Below, piece after piece: positions 34,520-44,122 of a DNA stretch of 64,000 bases (position 1 is its first letter; the number at the start of each line of letters is the position of its first letter). Both the position numbers and the translations under genes were made by a program. The notes beneath the pieces are model-generated. The model saw only the letters and a program-made list of their open reading frames with translations. It made no database searches and had not been told where the DNA came from. The DNA comes from JAABRE01 sp964413275. GTDB taxonomy: Bacteria > Cyanobacteriota > Cyanobacteriia > Cyanobacteriales > JAABRE01. The stretch spans positions 1-64,000 of the forward strand of contig CAYPSO010000002.1 in the NCBI GenBank assembly GCA_964413275.1, read 5' to 3'.

Positions 34520-35857
34520 TTGGCTACTCGTGTAATTATTGTACGTCATGGACAAAGCAGTTATAATGCTCAAAAAATGATTCAAGGTCGTTGCAATGAA
34601 TCAGTAATCACAGAAAAAGGCATAGCTGATGCTGCTCAAGTTGGCAAAACTTTAAGTGATTATCAGATAGATGGTTTTTATTGCAGTCCTTTACAAAGAG
34701 CCTTTAAAACAGCCGAAATCATCCACTCTCATCTCAATAATTCTCCTACTTTACAACCTTTTGATAAATTATTAGAAATCGATCTACCTCTCTGGGAAAA
34801 GATGAAAAAAGATGAGGTAAAAGAGAAATTCAAAGAAGAATATAAGTCTTGGAAAGAAAAACCCCACGAATTTAAAATGATTTTAGAGGGAGTTCGAGAA
34901 CATTATCCCGTCATTTCTCTTTACGAACAAGCTCAATCATTTTGGCAAGAAATCATCCCCCAATATAATGGCAAAACTATATTAATAGTGGCTCATAATG
35001 GTATTAATCGCTGTTTAATTATGAGTGCAATTGGCATTCATCCTTCCCGCTATCAATCCATTCAACAGTCTAATTGTTGTATTAATATCTTAAATTTCAC
35101 TGGTAATTATGGTGAAGCAGTACAGCTAGAATCACTTAATCAAACGGCTCATTTAGGTGTCAGTTTACCCTCTTATCGCCCCGGACATCAAGGCTCAAGA
35201 TTGTTATTGGTGCGTCATGGAGAAACTAACTGGAATAGAGAAGGGCGTTTTCAGGGCATTAAAGATATACCCTTAAATGAAAATGGCAAAAAACAGGCAC
35301 AAAAAGCAGCAGATTTTTTAAAGGACATCGATCTAGATTTTGCTGTTAGCAGCCCCATGTTACGCCCTAAAGAAACCGCCGAAATAATTTTGCAATCTCA
35401 TCCTGAAGTTAAGTTAGAAACGAAAAAAGATTTAATGGAAATCGGCCATGGGTTATGGGAAGGTAAATTAGAAAACGAAATAGAAAATGACTTTCCGGGA
35501 TTATTACAACAATGGCAAACTAAACCAGAAACCGTGCAAATGCCTGAAGGCGAGAATTTACAACAGGTTTGGGATAGGGCAATTGCAGCTTGGTGTGAAA
35601 TTGTAGCCCAATTTAGTAATTCAGACTCACCTCAAACTGGTATTGTTGTCGCCCACGATGCAATTAATAAAGTAATTATTTGCTATTTATTGGGCTTAAA
35701 AACCGCAGATATTTGGAAGATTAAACAAGGTAATGGTGCAGTTACCGTAGTTGATTATTCTGAAGGTAGCCAAGGAAAACCAGTATTACAAGCCATTAAT
35801 ATTACCTCTCATTTAGGTGGTGGAATATTAGATAAAACTGCTGCGGGAGCTTTATAA
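34520..35857 (+). CDS. Tandem-domain histidine phosphatase (phosphoglycerate mutase-like)
   Basis: 445 aa with two complete histidine-phosphatase domains: residues about 4-200 (IIVRHGQSSYN, partner VAHNGINR) and about 226-420 (LLVRHGETNWN, partner VAHDAINK). Both catalytic RHG and second His sites look intact. Cyanobacteria carry such double-domain proteins, but their substrate is unclear (phosphoserine, phosphosugar or phosphoglycerate). The start is TTG at 34520, chosen because GGAGG sits nine bases upstream and ATRVIIVRHG begins immediately; no ATG lies before the first motif. Confidence 0.9.
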   Translation: MATRVIIVRHGQSSYNAQKMIQGRCNESVITEKGIADAAQVGKTLSDYQIDGFYCSPLQRAFKTAEIIHSHLNNSPTLQPFDKLLEIDLPLWEKMKKDEVKEKFKEEYKSWKEKPHEFKMILEGVREHYPVISLYEQAQSFWQEIIPQYNGKTILIVAHNGINRCLIMSAIGIHPSRYQSIQQSNCCINILNFTGNYGEAVQLESLNQTAHLGVSLPSYRPGHQGSRLLLVRHGETNWNREGRFQGIKDIPLNENGKKQAQKAADFLKDIDLDFAVSSPMLRPKETAEIILQSHPEVKLETKKDLMEIGHGLWEGKLENEIENDFPGLLQQWQTKPETVQMPEGENLQQVWDRAIAAWCEIVAQFSNSDSPQTGIVVAHDAINKVIICYLLGLKTADIWKIKQGNGAVTVVDYSEGSQGKPVLQAINITSHLGGGILDKTAAGAL

Positions 35858-35868
35858 ATTCTGTGTAA

Positions 35869-35888
35869 GACAGGCCAAAGTGCCTGTC
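35869..35888. terminator. Stem-loop between convergent genes
   Basis: GACAGGC / GCCTGTC (7 bp, 6-nt loop) 11 bp past the histidine phosphatase stop and 46 bp from the convergent chorismate lyase stop. No T tract follows, so termination strength is doubtful. Confidence 0.4.
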
Positions 35889-35934
35889 AGATCAATCAAA
35901 GTTTATAATATCCACAAATCCTGACTACTTAGCC

Positions 35935-36531
35935 CTAAATACTCATTTCTCCCAAATATTTGCGTAAATAAGGAGAAAAAACTTCATAAATAAGAGTTAA
36001 AGGTTTGCGATCGTGCCAAAATAAATAATGACGACCCCAAAATGGCCCTTTCTCTCCAAAAGCTATTTCTAATTCACTAGAATGACCATAATAAATACCT
36101 TGAATATCCCGATACAACTCAGTATGCAAACGAGACAAACTTTCCCAAATCGGTAAAGAACGATTTTGTAAATATTCATCAACATGATTAGCATCCCACC
36201 AAGAAGCAGCATAAGCTAATCTTTGACCAGAAGCAGTGCGTAGCCATACTTGTCGTCTCAATCTTGGTGCAGAGACGGCTTCAATGTCCATAGGTGCGCC
36301 ATCATTTTTGTCTCCAATGGGGGACATATCAATAACATCTACTTCCGTGCGCTCACCTGTTAATAAAAGTAGATGACGAGTCGGTGAGCCATCCCCCAAA
36401 ATCAAAATTTGCCAAGCAGGAGCAAGCAAACTATGGGGTAAACCTTGGTGAACTACCTCTTCACCTCTCTGCCAGATAGTTTTAAGAGAATGCCATTCGG
36501 TGCTTGTAGTTAAATTGATTTGTGATTTCAA
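35935..36531 (-). CDS. Chorismate lyase, cyanobacterial type (DUF98)
   Basis: 198 aa, related to Synechocystis sll1797, which converts chorismate to 4-hydroxybenzoate and pyruvate for plastoquinone synthesis. Conserved residues include LLLLTGERTEVDVID, RRQVWLRTASGQRLAYAASW with the active-site arginine, and LSRLHTELYRDI with the IYYGHS and FWGRHYLFWH segments. It is cytosolic, with no signal. It is 151 bp downstream of hisB in the same direction. Confidence 0.88.
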   Translation of the reverse strand: MKSQINLTTSTEWHSLKTIWQRGEEVVHQGLPHSLLAPAWQILILGDGSPTRHLLLLTGERTEVDVIDMSPIGDKNDGAPMDIEAVSAPRLRRQVWLRTASGQRLAYAASWWDANHVDEYLQNRSLPIWESLSRLHTELYRDIQGIYYGHSSELEIAFGEKGPFWGRHYLFWHDRKPLTLIYEVFSPYLRKYLGEMSI

Positions 36532-36682
36532 GGTTATTTTTAATTTAGTTTACAAAAGTTAATAATATCTCTTTTTATCATAAACAATTTTTGTTGTAGA
36601 AGCAGGGTTTTTCTTCATCGGAGTAGATTTTTAAGAAAAGTTAGTGAGAAAACAAGGGAGATAATGGGGAAATATGCTTCTG

Positions 36683-37288
36683 CTATAAAACCCCTTTACT
36701 ACTAGGGATTTGGAATGCACGACGAGGATCGATTTCCACAGCCATACGCATAGCACGAGCAAAAGCTTTAAAAGTTGCTTCAATAATATGATGGGAATTA
36801 ATACCATCTAATTGTCTGATATGTAGAGTCATTAAACTATGATTGACAATCGCCACAAAAAATTCTCGCACTAATTGAGTGTCATAAGTACCAACTCTTT
36901 GGGTAGGAATTTCTAATTTATAACCCAAATGAGGACGACCAGAAAAATCAAGGGCAACTTGAATTAAAGCTTCATCAAGGGGTGCAACAAAATGACCGAA
37001 ACGATGAATCCCTTTGCGATCGCCTAAAGCCTTAGCCAAAGCCATACCTAGAGTAATTCCTACATCTTCATTGGTATGATGATCGTCAATATGCAAATCC
37101 CCTATAGCCTGGACATCTAAATCAATTAAACCGTGAGAAGATATTTGATGCAACATATGATCGAGAAAGGGAATACCAGTATTAACCTCGCACTTACCAG
37201 TACCATCTAAATTAATAATTACCTTAACATCGGTTTCCCCAGTAGTACGTTGTACAGAAGCAATACGGGGGGTATCATTGATTTGCAT
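36683..37288 (-). CDS. hisB: Imidazoleglycerol-phosphate dehydratase
   Basis: 201 aa monofunctional HisB, step six of histidine synthesis. The Mn-binding histidine motifs are present: HMLHQISSHG, DDHHTNEDVGI, HFGHFVAPLDEA, NHSLMTLH and SHHIIEATFKAFARAM. The start MQINDTPRIASVQRTTGETDV is canonical. It stands alone apart from the following chorismate lyase gene, as usual for scattered cyanobacterial his genes. Confidence 0.97.
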   Translation of the reverse strand: MQINDTPRIASVQRTTGETDVKVIINLDGTGKCEVNTGIPFLDHMLHQISSHGLIDLDVQAIGDLHIDDHHTNEDVGITLGMALAKALGDRKGIHRFGHFVAPLDEALIQVALDFSGRPHLGYKLEIPTQRVGTYDTQLVREFFVAIVNHSLMTLHIRQLDGINSHHIIEATFKAFARAMRMAVEIDPRRAFQIPSSKGVL

Positions 37289-37630
37289 TAAAATTAATCC
37301 TTAAATTGACTAAATAAAGCGATAATGATAATTAATTATATAACAATAAAAAAACTTCTCATCACCCAAAGTATAAGGAAAAGATACAAGCCATATAGTA
37401 ATTTGTATAGGGTGGGCAATTCTAACAATAACATTAGGATAAATGAGATAAGCTTAATTAAAGAATTGCCCACCAACCAACGTAATGGTTTATTATTGAT
37501 TTTGTTTCCATACTAACCCTACAACAATAAAGCTTTAGGAGTTAAATATATTCAACCCCTACGATAACGTTAAAAAAATATTGTGTCAAAATTTAAGTAT
37601 ATTTAAGAACAAAACCTAACCTAAAAATAT
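37289..37630. other. Divergent intergenic region (hisB / glcD)
   Basis: 342 bp with promoters expected in both directions. The only structure I see is the family-B inverted repeat at 37408-37476. The plus-strand frame through it (37325-37516) is a product of the repeat and not coding. Confidence 0.45.
37408..37476. repeat. MITE-like element, family B (GGTGGGCAATTC type)
   Basis: Inverted ends GGTGGGCAATTC (37411-37422) and GAATTGCCCACC (37463-37474). The interior (GGATAAATGAGATAAGCTTA...) is recognisably homologous to that of 44197-44265 (GGATAGGTTAGATAATCTTA...), so these are copies of one element, not chance hairpins. Confidence 0.75.
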
Positions 37631-39109
37631 ATGATTAACAATATCCTAAAACCTATATCCCAGAAATGGCAACCGATTATAAAAAAATTTGAGGCAATTC
37701 TGGGCAAAGATGGAGTAATCAAACGCAAAGACGAACTACTAACCTACGAATGCGACGGTTTACCAGCTTACCGTCAACGTCCTGCTCTAGTCGTTTTACC
37801 CCGTACCACCGAACAAGTAGCAGCTATAGTCAAGATTTGCCATGATGAAAAAATCCCTTGGATAGCGAGGGGTGCAGGTACAGGTTTATCCGGTGGAGCA
37901 TTACCCAGTGAAGATTCAGTTCTCATTGTCACCGCCAGAATGAATCAAATTCTTAAAGTTGACCTTGAAAACCAACGAGTAGTAGTACAACCCGGAGTTA
38001 TTAATAATTGGGTAACACAAGCCGTAAGTGGTGCGGGGTTTTATTATGCACCCGATCCATCTAGTCAAATTATCTGCTCTATTGGTGGTAATGTGGCAGA
38101 AAATTCTGGGGGTGTCCATTGTTTGAAATACGGAGTCACCACCAACCATATTTTAGGCTTAAAAATTGTGCTTCCTGATGGCTCAATTATTGATACGGGT
38201 GGTTTTGTGCAGGAAATGCCGGGTTATGACATTACAGGTTTATTCGTCGGCTCTGAGGGGACATTGGGTATCGCTACCGAAATAACTTTACGGATTCTGA
38301 AAACTCCCGAATCAATATGTGTCCTATTAGCTGATTTTGAAACTATCGAAGAAGCTGGTAAATCCGTCGCTGAGATTATTAGTGCAGGTATCATTCCCGC
38401 AGGTATGGAAATTATGGATAACCTGAGTATTAACGCAGTAGAAGATGTGGTTGCGACTAATTGTTATCCTAGAGATGCAGGAGCAATTTTATTAGTAGAA
38501 TTAGACGGATTACAGGTAGAAGTTAATGTAAATAAGAAAAAAGTAGCTGAAATTTGTCGTAATAATGGGGCAAGAAATATTACGACGGCTTCTGATTTAG
38601 AAACTCGTTTAAAGCTATGGAAAGGAAGAAAAGCTGCTTTTGCCGCCGCAGGGCATATTAGTCCTAACTATTTTGTCCAAGATGGGGTAATTCCTCGGAC
38701 TAAATTAGTGGAAGTTTTAACAGAAATTAATGCTTTAAGCGAAAAATATGGCTATCGTATTGCCAATGTATTTCACGCCGGAGATGGCAATTTACATCCT
38801 TTGATTTTATATGATAATTCTGTACCCGGAGCATTTGAACAAGTAGAGGAATTAGGGGGAGAAATTCTCAAGCTCTGTGTGAAAGCAGGGGGTAGCATTT
38901 CTGGAGAACATGGCATCGGCTCAGATAAAGTTTGTTATATGCCAGATATGTTTACCGAAGTTGATTTAGAAACCATGCAATATGTGCGATCGGCTTTTAA
39001 TCCCGATGGTTTAGCTAATCCCAATAAAATTTTTCCTACTCCTCGCACCTGTGGAGAGTCTGCCAATGCTCAAGCAAGGGGCGATTTTAAGGATATACCA
39101 GCTTTTTGA
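37631..39109 (+). CDS. glcD: Glycolate oxidase/dehydrogenase subunit GlcD
   Basis: 492 aa FAD-linked oxidase. The PCMH FAD-binding domain (about 50-230) includes ARGAGTGLSGGALPS, DPSSQIICSIGGNVAENSGG and GGVHCLKYGVTTNHILGL. The C-terminal domain has VFHAGDGNLHPLILYD and GEHGIGSDK. It oxidises glycolate to glyoxylate in photorespiration; some paralogues act on D-lactate. GlcE and GlcF are not adjacent. It stands alone on the plus strand. Confidence 0.92.
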   Translation: MINNILKPISQKWQPIIKKFEAILGKDGVIKRKDELLTYECDGLPAYRQRPALVVLPRTTEQVAAIVKICHDEKIPWIARGAGTGLSGGALPSEDSVLIVTARMNQILKVDLENQRVVVQPGVINNWVTQAVSGAGFYYAPDPSSQIICSIGGNVAENSGGVHCLKYGVTTNHILGLKIVLPDGSIIDTGGFVQEMPGYDITGLFVGSEGTLGIATEITLRILKTPESICVLLADFETIEEAGKSVAEIISAGIIPAGMEIMDNLSINAVEDVVATNCYPRDAGAILLVELDGLQVEVNVNKKKVAEICRNNGARNITTASDLETRLKLWKGRKAAFAAAGHISPNYFVQDGVIPRTKLVEVLTEINALSEKYGYRIANVFHAGDGNLHPLILYDNSVPGAFEQVEELGGEILKLCVKAGGSISGEHGIGSDKVCYMPDMFTEVDLETMQYVRSAFNPDGLANPNKIFPTPRTCGESANAQARGDFKDIPAF

Positions 39110-39165
39110 TGATTGAAAATACTAGGGGTGCAAGCATTTAAGCTTTAAGATTTGTGTTTTTCAAA

Positions 39166-39963
39166 TTAATGCCAAGTTTTTAGCTTTTTTCTCTTCAACA
39201 TAAATCGGGGATTAACTTGCACCAATAACTCAAATTGGTCGGCTAATCCCCGGCGCTGTAAGGCTTCATTTACAGCTCTAGAGCTATATTGAATTTGCTC
39301 AAACTGTTTAGTATGGGAAATACTCTCAGCATGATTGCGATAGTAATACAAGGGTTTAGATAAATGTATCACTTCAGTCACTTCCGATAGTCGCAAACAT
39401 AAGTCATAATCCTGTGCTAGGGCAAATTCAGGATTGATTCCTCCCACCATTTGGTAAACTTCTCGGCGAATTAAACGAAAATGAAAGGTCATAAAATCTA
39501 CTAACAGTCGCTCTGGTGAATAGGGAATTTGACAGCGTTGACCTAGACCTTTAACTTGACCATTGGCATCAATTACTAAATAGTCTGTATAAACTAGACC
39601 AATCTTTGGTTGAGCGTCTAAAATCTCAGCAGTTTCAGCTAAAGTAGTCGGAGCCAGTAAATCATCACTGTCAACAAAGCCGAGATAAATTCCTGTAGTT
39701 TGGTCAACAGCATTGGCTAAGGCAACTCCCCTACCTTGATGTTGGGCGGCAATTACTCTGATTCTTTGGTCTTGTTGGGCGTAGCGGTGAGCAATTTCAA
39801 GGCTGCTATCTGTAGAACCATCATCCCAAATTAATAATTGCCAATCTTTTCTAGTCTGTTGAAGCACGCTTTCAATAGTTGCAGCTAGGTAAGCTTGTCC
39901 ATTGTAAACAGTGATGACTAAAGAAAAGGTAGCTGCAATAGAAGATGATGTTTCTTGGTTCAT
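39166..39963 (-). CDS. Glycosyltransferase family 2
   Basis: 265 aa GT-A fold: SLVITVYNGQAYLAATIESV start, DDGSTDSSLEIA, the metal-binding DSDD in LGFVDSDDLLAPTTL (about 96), then LAQDYDLCLRLSEVTEV (ED-like motif). There is no membrane helix. It probably adds a sugar to a surface polysaccharide or glycan. It is 22 bp downstream of a PEP-CTERM protein gene, so the two are likely co-transcribed; PEP-CTERM systems commonly travel with exopolysaccharide genes. Confidence 0.9.
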   Translation of the reverse strand: MNQETSSSIAATFSLVITVYNGQAYLAATIESVLQQTRKDWQLLIWDDGSTDSSLEIAHRYAQQDQRIRVIAAQHQGRGVALANAVDQTTGIYLGFVDSDDLLAPTTLAETAEILDAQPKIGLVYTDYLVIDANGQVKGLGQRCQIPYSPERLLVDFMTFHFRLIRREVYQMVGGINPEFALAQDYDLCLRLSEVTEVIHLSKPLYYYRNHAESISHTKQFEQIQYSSRAVNEALQRRGLADQFELLVQVNPRFMLKRKKLKTWH

Positions 39964-39985
39964 TATATAAAAATTAGATATTTTA

Positions 39986-41491
39986 TTAATTTTTAGATTT
40001 AGACCGAAAACTTAAAATACTAATCCCCAATAAACCAAATAATACATTGGATTCAGGAACAGAAGTCGAAATATTATCACTTTGAGCTATTTGACGAGCA
40101 GGACTATTAGGAGTTGCAAAGTATGAACCAATAGGAATAGGTGGATCGCCTAGATCGGGAGGTGCAGTGTACCAACTTGCCAGATAGGGAGCATTTTTAG
40201 GAGCAAAGTCACTTAAAAAGCTAAATTCAGTTAAGGAATTCCCCGGCAAAATTGAATTAGTAGGAGTACCATTAGTATTAGCAACATTGTACCAATGCAA
40301 AATTAAGGGTGGATCTTCAAAAACTTCAGGATTCGAGCCATACCATTCTGGATTGATTGATAATAGTGGATCTTCAGATTTGTTGTAGTTCCACTTACTG
40401 AAATTGTAGGGACTATCTGAATTGTTGTAATAATCACTTGTCCCGTCAGGAGGTAAAATCTCAAAATCCCAACCAGATGGAGTGGAGATACTGGCAATAT
40501 CTAAGTCATTAACATCAAAAAGTGGTAATTCCCAATCGACAATTTCATCACAAATTTCTTCATTACCATAACCACTACCTGACATAATTGGGGAAGTATT
40601 GAATACTTCAAACTCGTATAAGTATTGATTGCCTACAGGAGTGATAGTAGCATCTACTCTTGAGGCGGGACAGGATTTATTAATTTCATTGTGCCAACCC
40701 CAACTAATACCTCCAAAGATTTGAACTTTTTTATAATTACCTTCGGCATCATTTTTCTGATAGGCCAAATATAAATTGGCTGTCCAATCATGATCATTCC
40801 AAATATCTCCTCTACCTGGAATGTCATGAAAATTATATGGATCTCGTTTATTGCTAAAGAAATAAAAAGGATCGTCTGGTTTTTCTTTTAAAGAATCACC
40901 ATAGTAAAAGGGTGTTTTCGATTTTGTATCAATGATACTTTCTGGTATGTTATGACCTTGCACTACGTTTTTTGCATCTTCTATTACTTTATGATTACTT
41001 TCTACCCATTGAAGCCAGTGGAGTTGACCTGTATTGGGATCGGGAAATTCTGTTACTGTTATATCTTTACCAAGTTCGGGATCGAAAAAATTTTCTTTTT
41101 GAGGTTCGTATTCTAGATCGAGCCTTCCACCAACCTTTATAGGAAGACTACCGTCTGCTGAAAATTGTTGACAACCCAACATATCTTGAGGATTGCAAGG
41201 TTGATACCAAGTAATATTAATATTTCCATTAATTAAAGTATTAGATGACTCAAACTCCCATTCTGGAAATTGGCTTTGAAAAGCTTTAATGAGTTTAGCA
41301 TCAGGAGGAGAAATTTTTTGAATTGGATCTATCCATACCTGTCCTTTGAGATTACCAACTGTATATGAAACTGGAGTTAAATTAGGTGAATATGAATAGG
41401 AAACAGTAAATGCGTTCGCTGGAAAAGTAGCACCAACTATGGAAAATATTACTGTTCCCATCTTTATAAAAATTATTTGCCTGCTTTTCAT
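39986..41491 (-). CDS. Large PEP-CTERM-like secreted protein
   Basis: 501 aa. It has a signal peptide (about 1-27, ending PANA-F) and an acidic, aromatic-rich mature domain of unknown fold (for example GGISWGWHNEINKSCPASRVD). A C-terminal tail SVPESNVLFGLLGISILSF then RSKSKN is a PEP-CTERM signal with VPES in place of VPEP. It is exported and anchored or released by exosortase. The two conserved-looking Cys in PCNPQDMLGCQQ may form a disulfide. Followed at 22 bp by a glycosyltransferase. Confidence 0.85.
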   Translation of the reverse strand: MKSRQIIFIKMGTVIFSIVGATFPANAFTVSYSYSPNLTPVSYTVGNLKGQVWIDPIQKISPPDAKLIKAFQSQFPEWEFESSNTLINGNINITWYQPCNPQDMLGCQQFSADGSLPIKVGGRLDLEYEPQKENFFDPELGKDITVTEFPDPNTGQLHWLQWVESNHKVIEDAKNVVQGHNIPESIIDTKSKTPFYYGDSLKEKPDDPFYFFSNKRDPYNFHDIPGRGDIWNDHDWTANLYLAYQKNDAEGNYKKVQIFGGISWGWHNEINKSCPASRVDATITPVGNQYLYEFEVFNTSPIMSGSGYGNEEICDEIVDWELPLFDVNDLDIASISTPSGWDFEILPPDGTSDYYNNSDSPYNFSKWNYNKSEDPLLSINPEWYGSNPEVFEDPPLILHWYNVANTNGTPTNSILPGNSLTEFSFLSDFAPKNAPYLASWYTAPPDLGDPPIPIGSYFATPNSPARQIAQSDNISTSVPESNVLFGLLGISILSFRSKSKN

Positions 41492-41899
41492 TTCTTTCTT
41501 TTGAGACTATATTGGCTTTATAAGGTACTTAGGTAGAGTTTATTATAAATTATTGGTAAAAAACCTAGCTTTACAAACTCTTTACAAGAAAATGCCAATT
41601 AATCCTTAATATTCGTTAAAAATTCTTAAATTATGAAGATATTGTAAAGTAGAAAAATAAGTCATACCAATTTGTGTTCAGAAATCTAACTTTGAATTAC
41701 GAGTCACTGTCTTTTCTATTCCAGAATATATTAGGGGGAAGGTTGAGTCGATGGGAGATATGACTCTCCGCACTTCTCACACTCAGACGTTGCAATATTT
41801 CACGCCTATTAGCGGTCGTAAAATACCAGTTCTGAAATCCTTATATTACAAAGGTTTCAAGCTAGATTGCACTTTTTGACAGCTTCGCTAGTTTCACCC
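41492..41899. other. Intergenic region, unexplained
   Basis: 408 bp upstream of the PEP-CTERM gene. The half at 41690-41890 is less AT-rich than its surroundings and contains GGGAGATATGACTCTCC-like short inverted text near 41755-41770 and a CTTTTTGACAGCTTCG stretch near 41872. No frame is convincing. It could be a decayed mobile element or an RNA gene. Confidence 0.3.
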
Positions 41900-42973
41900 C
41901 TAATGAATAACTAACTTAACAAAAGGTGTGGTAATACTCCCAGTCCAAAAACCGTCCACATTGGTATATTGTCGGTTCTTTGCTAATAGTATTTCGCCGT
42001 TAGTTTTAATAATTTTATAACTGAATCTTAGATAATAAGTTCCGGGTTTAAATTCATAGGATGGCTCTCCAATGCTTTTGTACAAACTCCAAAAACCCCC
42101 ATATCCTTCACGTCCTCCTGCTCCTTTTGAACTAAGTGTCATTGTAGTCAAAAACTCTACTGTTTCATTAGATTGAACAACTGGTATATCTTTTTCATTA
42201 CAAGGAATAAGAACATTTCTGTTAACTCCTATTGATGAAAAACCAATATCTTTACCGAAAAAGTTTGGCACAAAACTTCGCAAAGCAAATCGCATTGGTA
42301 GAGTAGTTAAATTAGTAATTCTTACCCCAGATTGAAAATCAGTTTCTCCAGAGTAGGGAAATGTAATAATTGGTTGACCTGGAAACTCCGTAACTGTTTG
42401 TGGAGGTATAGTTTCAAAAATAATACCATTAGCATTAATTGCTCTTGGATTGGTTTCGAGAGGTTCAAGTAGATGCAGATTCACCCATTGAGTTGTTAAT
42501 TTTTCCTCATTTTGCTCGTTAGTTTCTGAATAAGTAAATCTAAACTTATAAACACCAGCCGTTAAACCAACAAACTTCCAGATTGCCATTGGTTCTTCAA
42601 ATTGAAAAGAGGGATGATCTAATAATTCAAATTCGAGTTGTTCCTCATGCCAAAATAATTTCCCTTGTAAATACCAGCAAGCCTCATTTTTAGCTTTTAT
42701 TTTTTGAGTCCCACTGGCAGATTGCTCTTTTTTAAGTTTATGCAATTGAAGTAAAGAATTTTTTACACAAGATAATTCTGGTGCTAACTTTTGGTGATAA
42801 TCAACTAATATATTGTTGGCTTGATTATTTCTTACATTTATTGTCAAGTCAATTGCAGTTTGAGTTTCTTGGCTTTTATTAGGAATTGGTAAAAATATAT
42901 TTTCTGCTGATATTAACGTTAATTCAACGGGTTTTTTAGTTGAATTAACCTCAGAAGATGTATCGTGTTCCAT
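41900..42973 (-). CDS. Hypothetical protein, tandem paralogue 2
   Basis: 357 aa, family not recognised. No signal peptide or membrane helix. The predicted beta-rich protein shares with the next gene LISAENIFLPIPN near the N-terminus, NPRAINANGIIFETIPPQ in the middle (about 185-205), FPYSGETDFQ.GVRITNLTT, and the C-terminus FWTGSITTPFVKLVIH, identical in both. The repeated VNLHLLEPLE and GVYKFRFTYSE segments suggest two beta-sandwich domains. It lies 74 bp downstream of its paralogue. Confidence 0.75.
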   Translation of the reverse strand: MEHDTSSEVNSTKKPVELTLISAENIFLPIPNKSQETQTAIDLTINVRNNQANNILVDYHQKLAPELSCVKNSLLQLHKLKKEQSASGTQKIKAKNEACWYLQGKLFWHEEQLEFELLDHPSFQFEEPMAIWKFVGLTAGVYKFRFTYSETNEQNEEKLTTQWVNLHLLEPLETNPRAINANGIIFETIPPQTVTEFPGQPIITFPYSGETDFQSGVRITNLTTLPMRFALRSFVPNFFGKDIGFSSIGVNRNVLIPCNEKDIPVVQSNETVEFLTTMTLSSKGAGGREGYGGFWSLYKSIGEPSYEFKPGTYYLRFSYKIIKTNGEILLAKNRQYTNVDGFWTGSITTPFVKLVIH

Positions 42974-43047
42974 TAAAATTAGTTTTAGTTAATATTGATT
43001 ATTCTTATTGTTAGCTATTTGTAATCTAAATTACAATGAATATTAGC

Positions 43048-44079
43048 TTAATGAATAACTAGCTTAACAAAAGGGGTTGTAATACTCCCAGTCCAAAAAT
43101 CATCTGCTTGAGCGAGTTTTTTATCTACACGCAAGAATTTGAACTTTTCTTCCATACTAGGTTGAATATTTGTATAACCAAGTCTCAAATAATAAGTTCC
43201 CGCTTTAAATTGATAGGAAGTTTGTGCTTTTGCTTTGCGTAAATACCAGACTCCTCCATATCCTTCATATCCTGAAATTGAGCCAATTTCAGATATGGTG
43301 GCATTCATCAAAAGTTCTATTGTTTCATCTGGTTTAACTAGTGGCAGATCTAATTCATCTACACTTCTGAGTGCATTTCTATTTATCCCTATAAACAACA
43401 AGCCACAATCTGGAGCTAAAAAACTTGGGTAAAAATTCTGTAAAGCAAAGCGTACTGAGGAAGTAGTTAAATTAGTAATTCTTACTCCAAACTGAAAATC
43501 CGTTTGCCCAGAGTAGGGAAAATGAATAATTGGTTGACTGGGATACTTAACAACTGCTTGTGGAGGTATCGTTTCAAAAATAATCCCGTTAGCATTAATG
43601 GCTCTAGGATTGCTTTCAAGAGGTTCGATTAGATGCAGATTTACCCATTGAGTTACTGCTTCTCCATCTGGAAAAGGAGTATAACTAAATCTTAATTGAT
43701 ATACACCAGTGGTTAAACCAACAATTTTCCAAATTATTTGAGAGTTACTGGAATAATCTTCCCGATTGCGTGAAAATTCTAACTCTAGTTGTCTTTGTTG
43801 CCAAGTTAATTTAGCTTGCAAGTAACAGCGAAGGTGTTCTTGAACTTCTGATGGTTGATACTCAGAAGCAAGATTTTCATCTTTTAAAACCAATTGCGAA
43901 GATAATGAACCTGATGTTGATTTTAGTTCTGGTTTCAAATCCAATAAGGGATCGAGGGAGGGATTATTTTTGATTTCGACAGCCAGAAAAATTGTCGTTT
44001 GTTTTTCTTCAGTAGGATTAGGAATTGGTAAAAATATGTTTTCTGCTGATATTAACTTTATTTCAACTGGTTTTTCCAT
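43048..44079 (-). CDS. Hypothetical protein, tandem paralogue 1
   Basis: 343 aa, paralogous to 41900-42973 over the full length. Conserved blocks include KLISAENIFLPIPNP, TQWVNLHLIEPLESNPRAIN, NANGIIFETIPPQAV, TDFQFGVRITNLTTSSVRFA and the identical 16-residue C-terminus. The middle third (about 45-120) is the most divergent. Function unknown. The pair arose by tandem duplication, and both frames are intact, so both are probably used. Confidence 0.75.
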   Translation of the reverse strand: MEKPVEIKLISAENIFLPIPNPTEEKQTTIFLAVEIKNNPSLDPLLDLKPELKSTSGSLSSQLVLKDENLASEYQPSEVQEHLRCYLQAKLTWQQRQLELEFSRNREDYSSNSQIIWKIVGLTTGVYQLRFSYTPFPDGEAVTQWVNLHLIEPLESNPRAINANGIIFETIPPQAVVKYPSQPIIHFPYSGQTDFQFGVRITNLTTSSVRFALQNFYPSFLAPDCGLLFIGINRNALRSVDELDLPLVKPDETIELLMNATISEIGSISGYEGYGGVWYLRKAKAQTSYQFKAGTYYLRLGYTNIQPSMEEKFKFLRVDKKLAQADDFWTGSITTPFVKLVIH

Positions 44080-44122
44080 TGAATTATCCTAACGTTGCTG
44101 ATTTACAGAAAGATTAATTTTT

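Noticed and set aside
37325..37516. 63-aa plus-strand frame between hisB and glcD
   Set aside because: It spans the family-B inverted repeat and has no protein-like composition.
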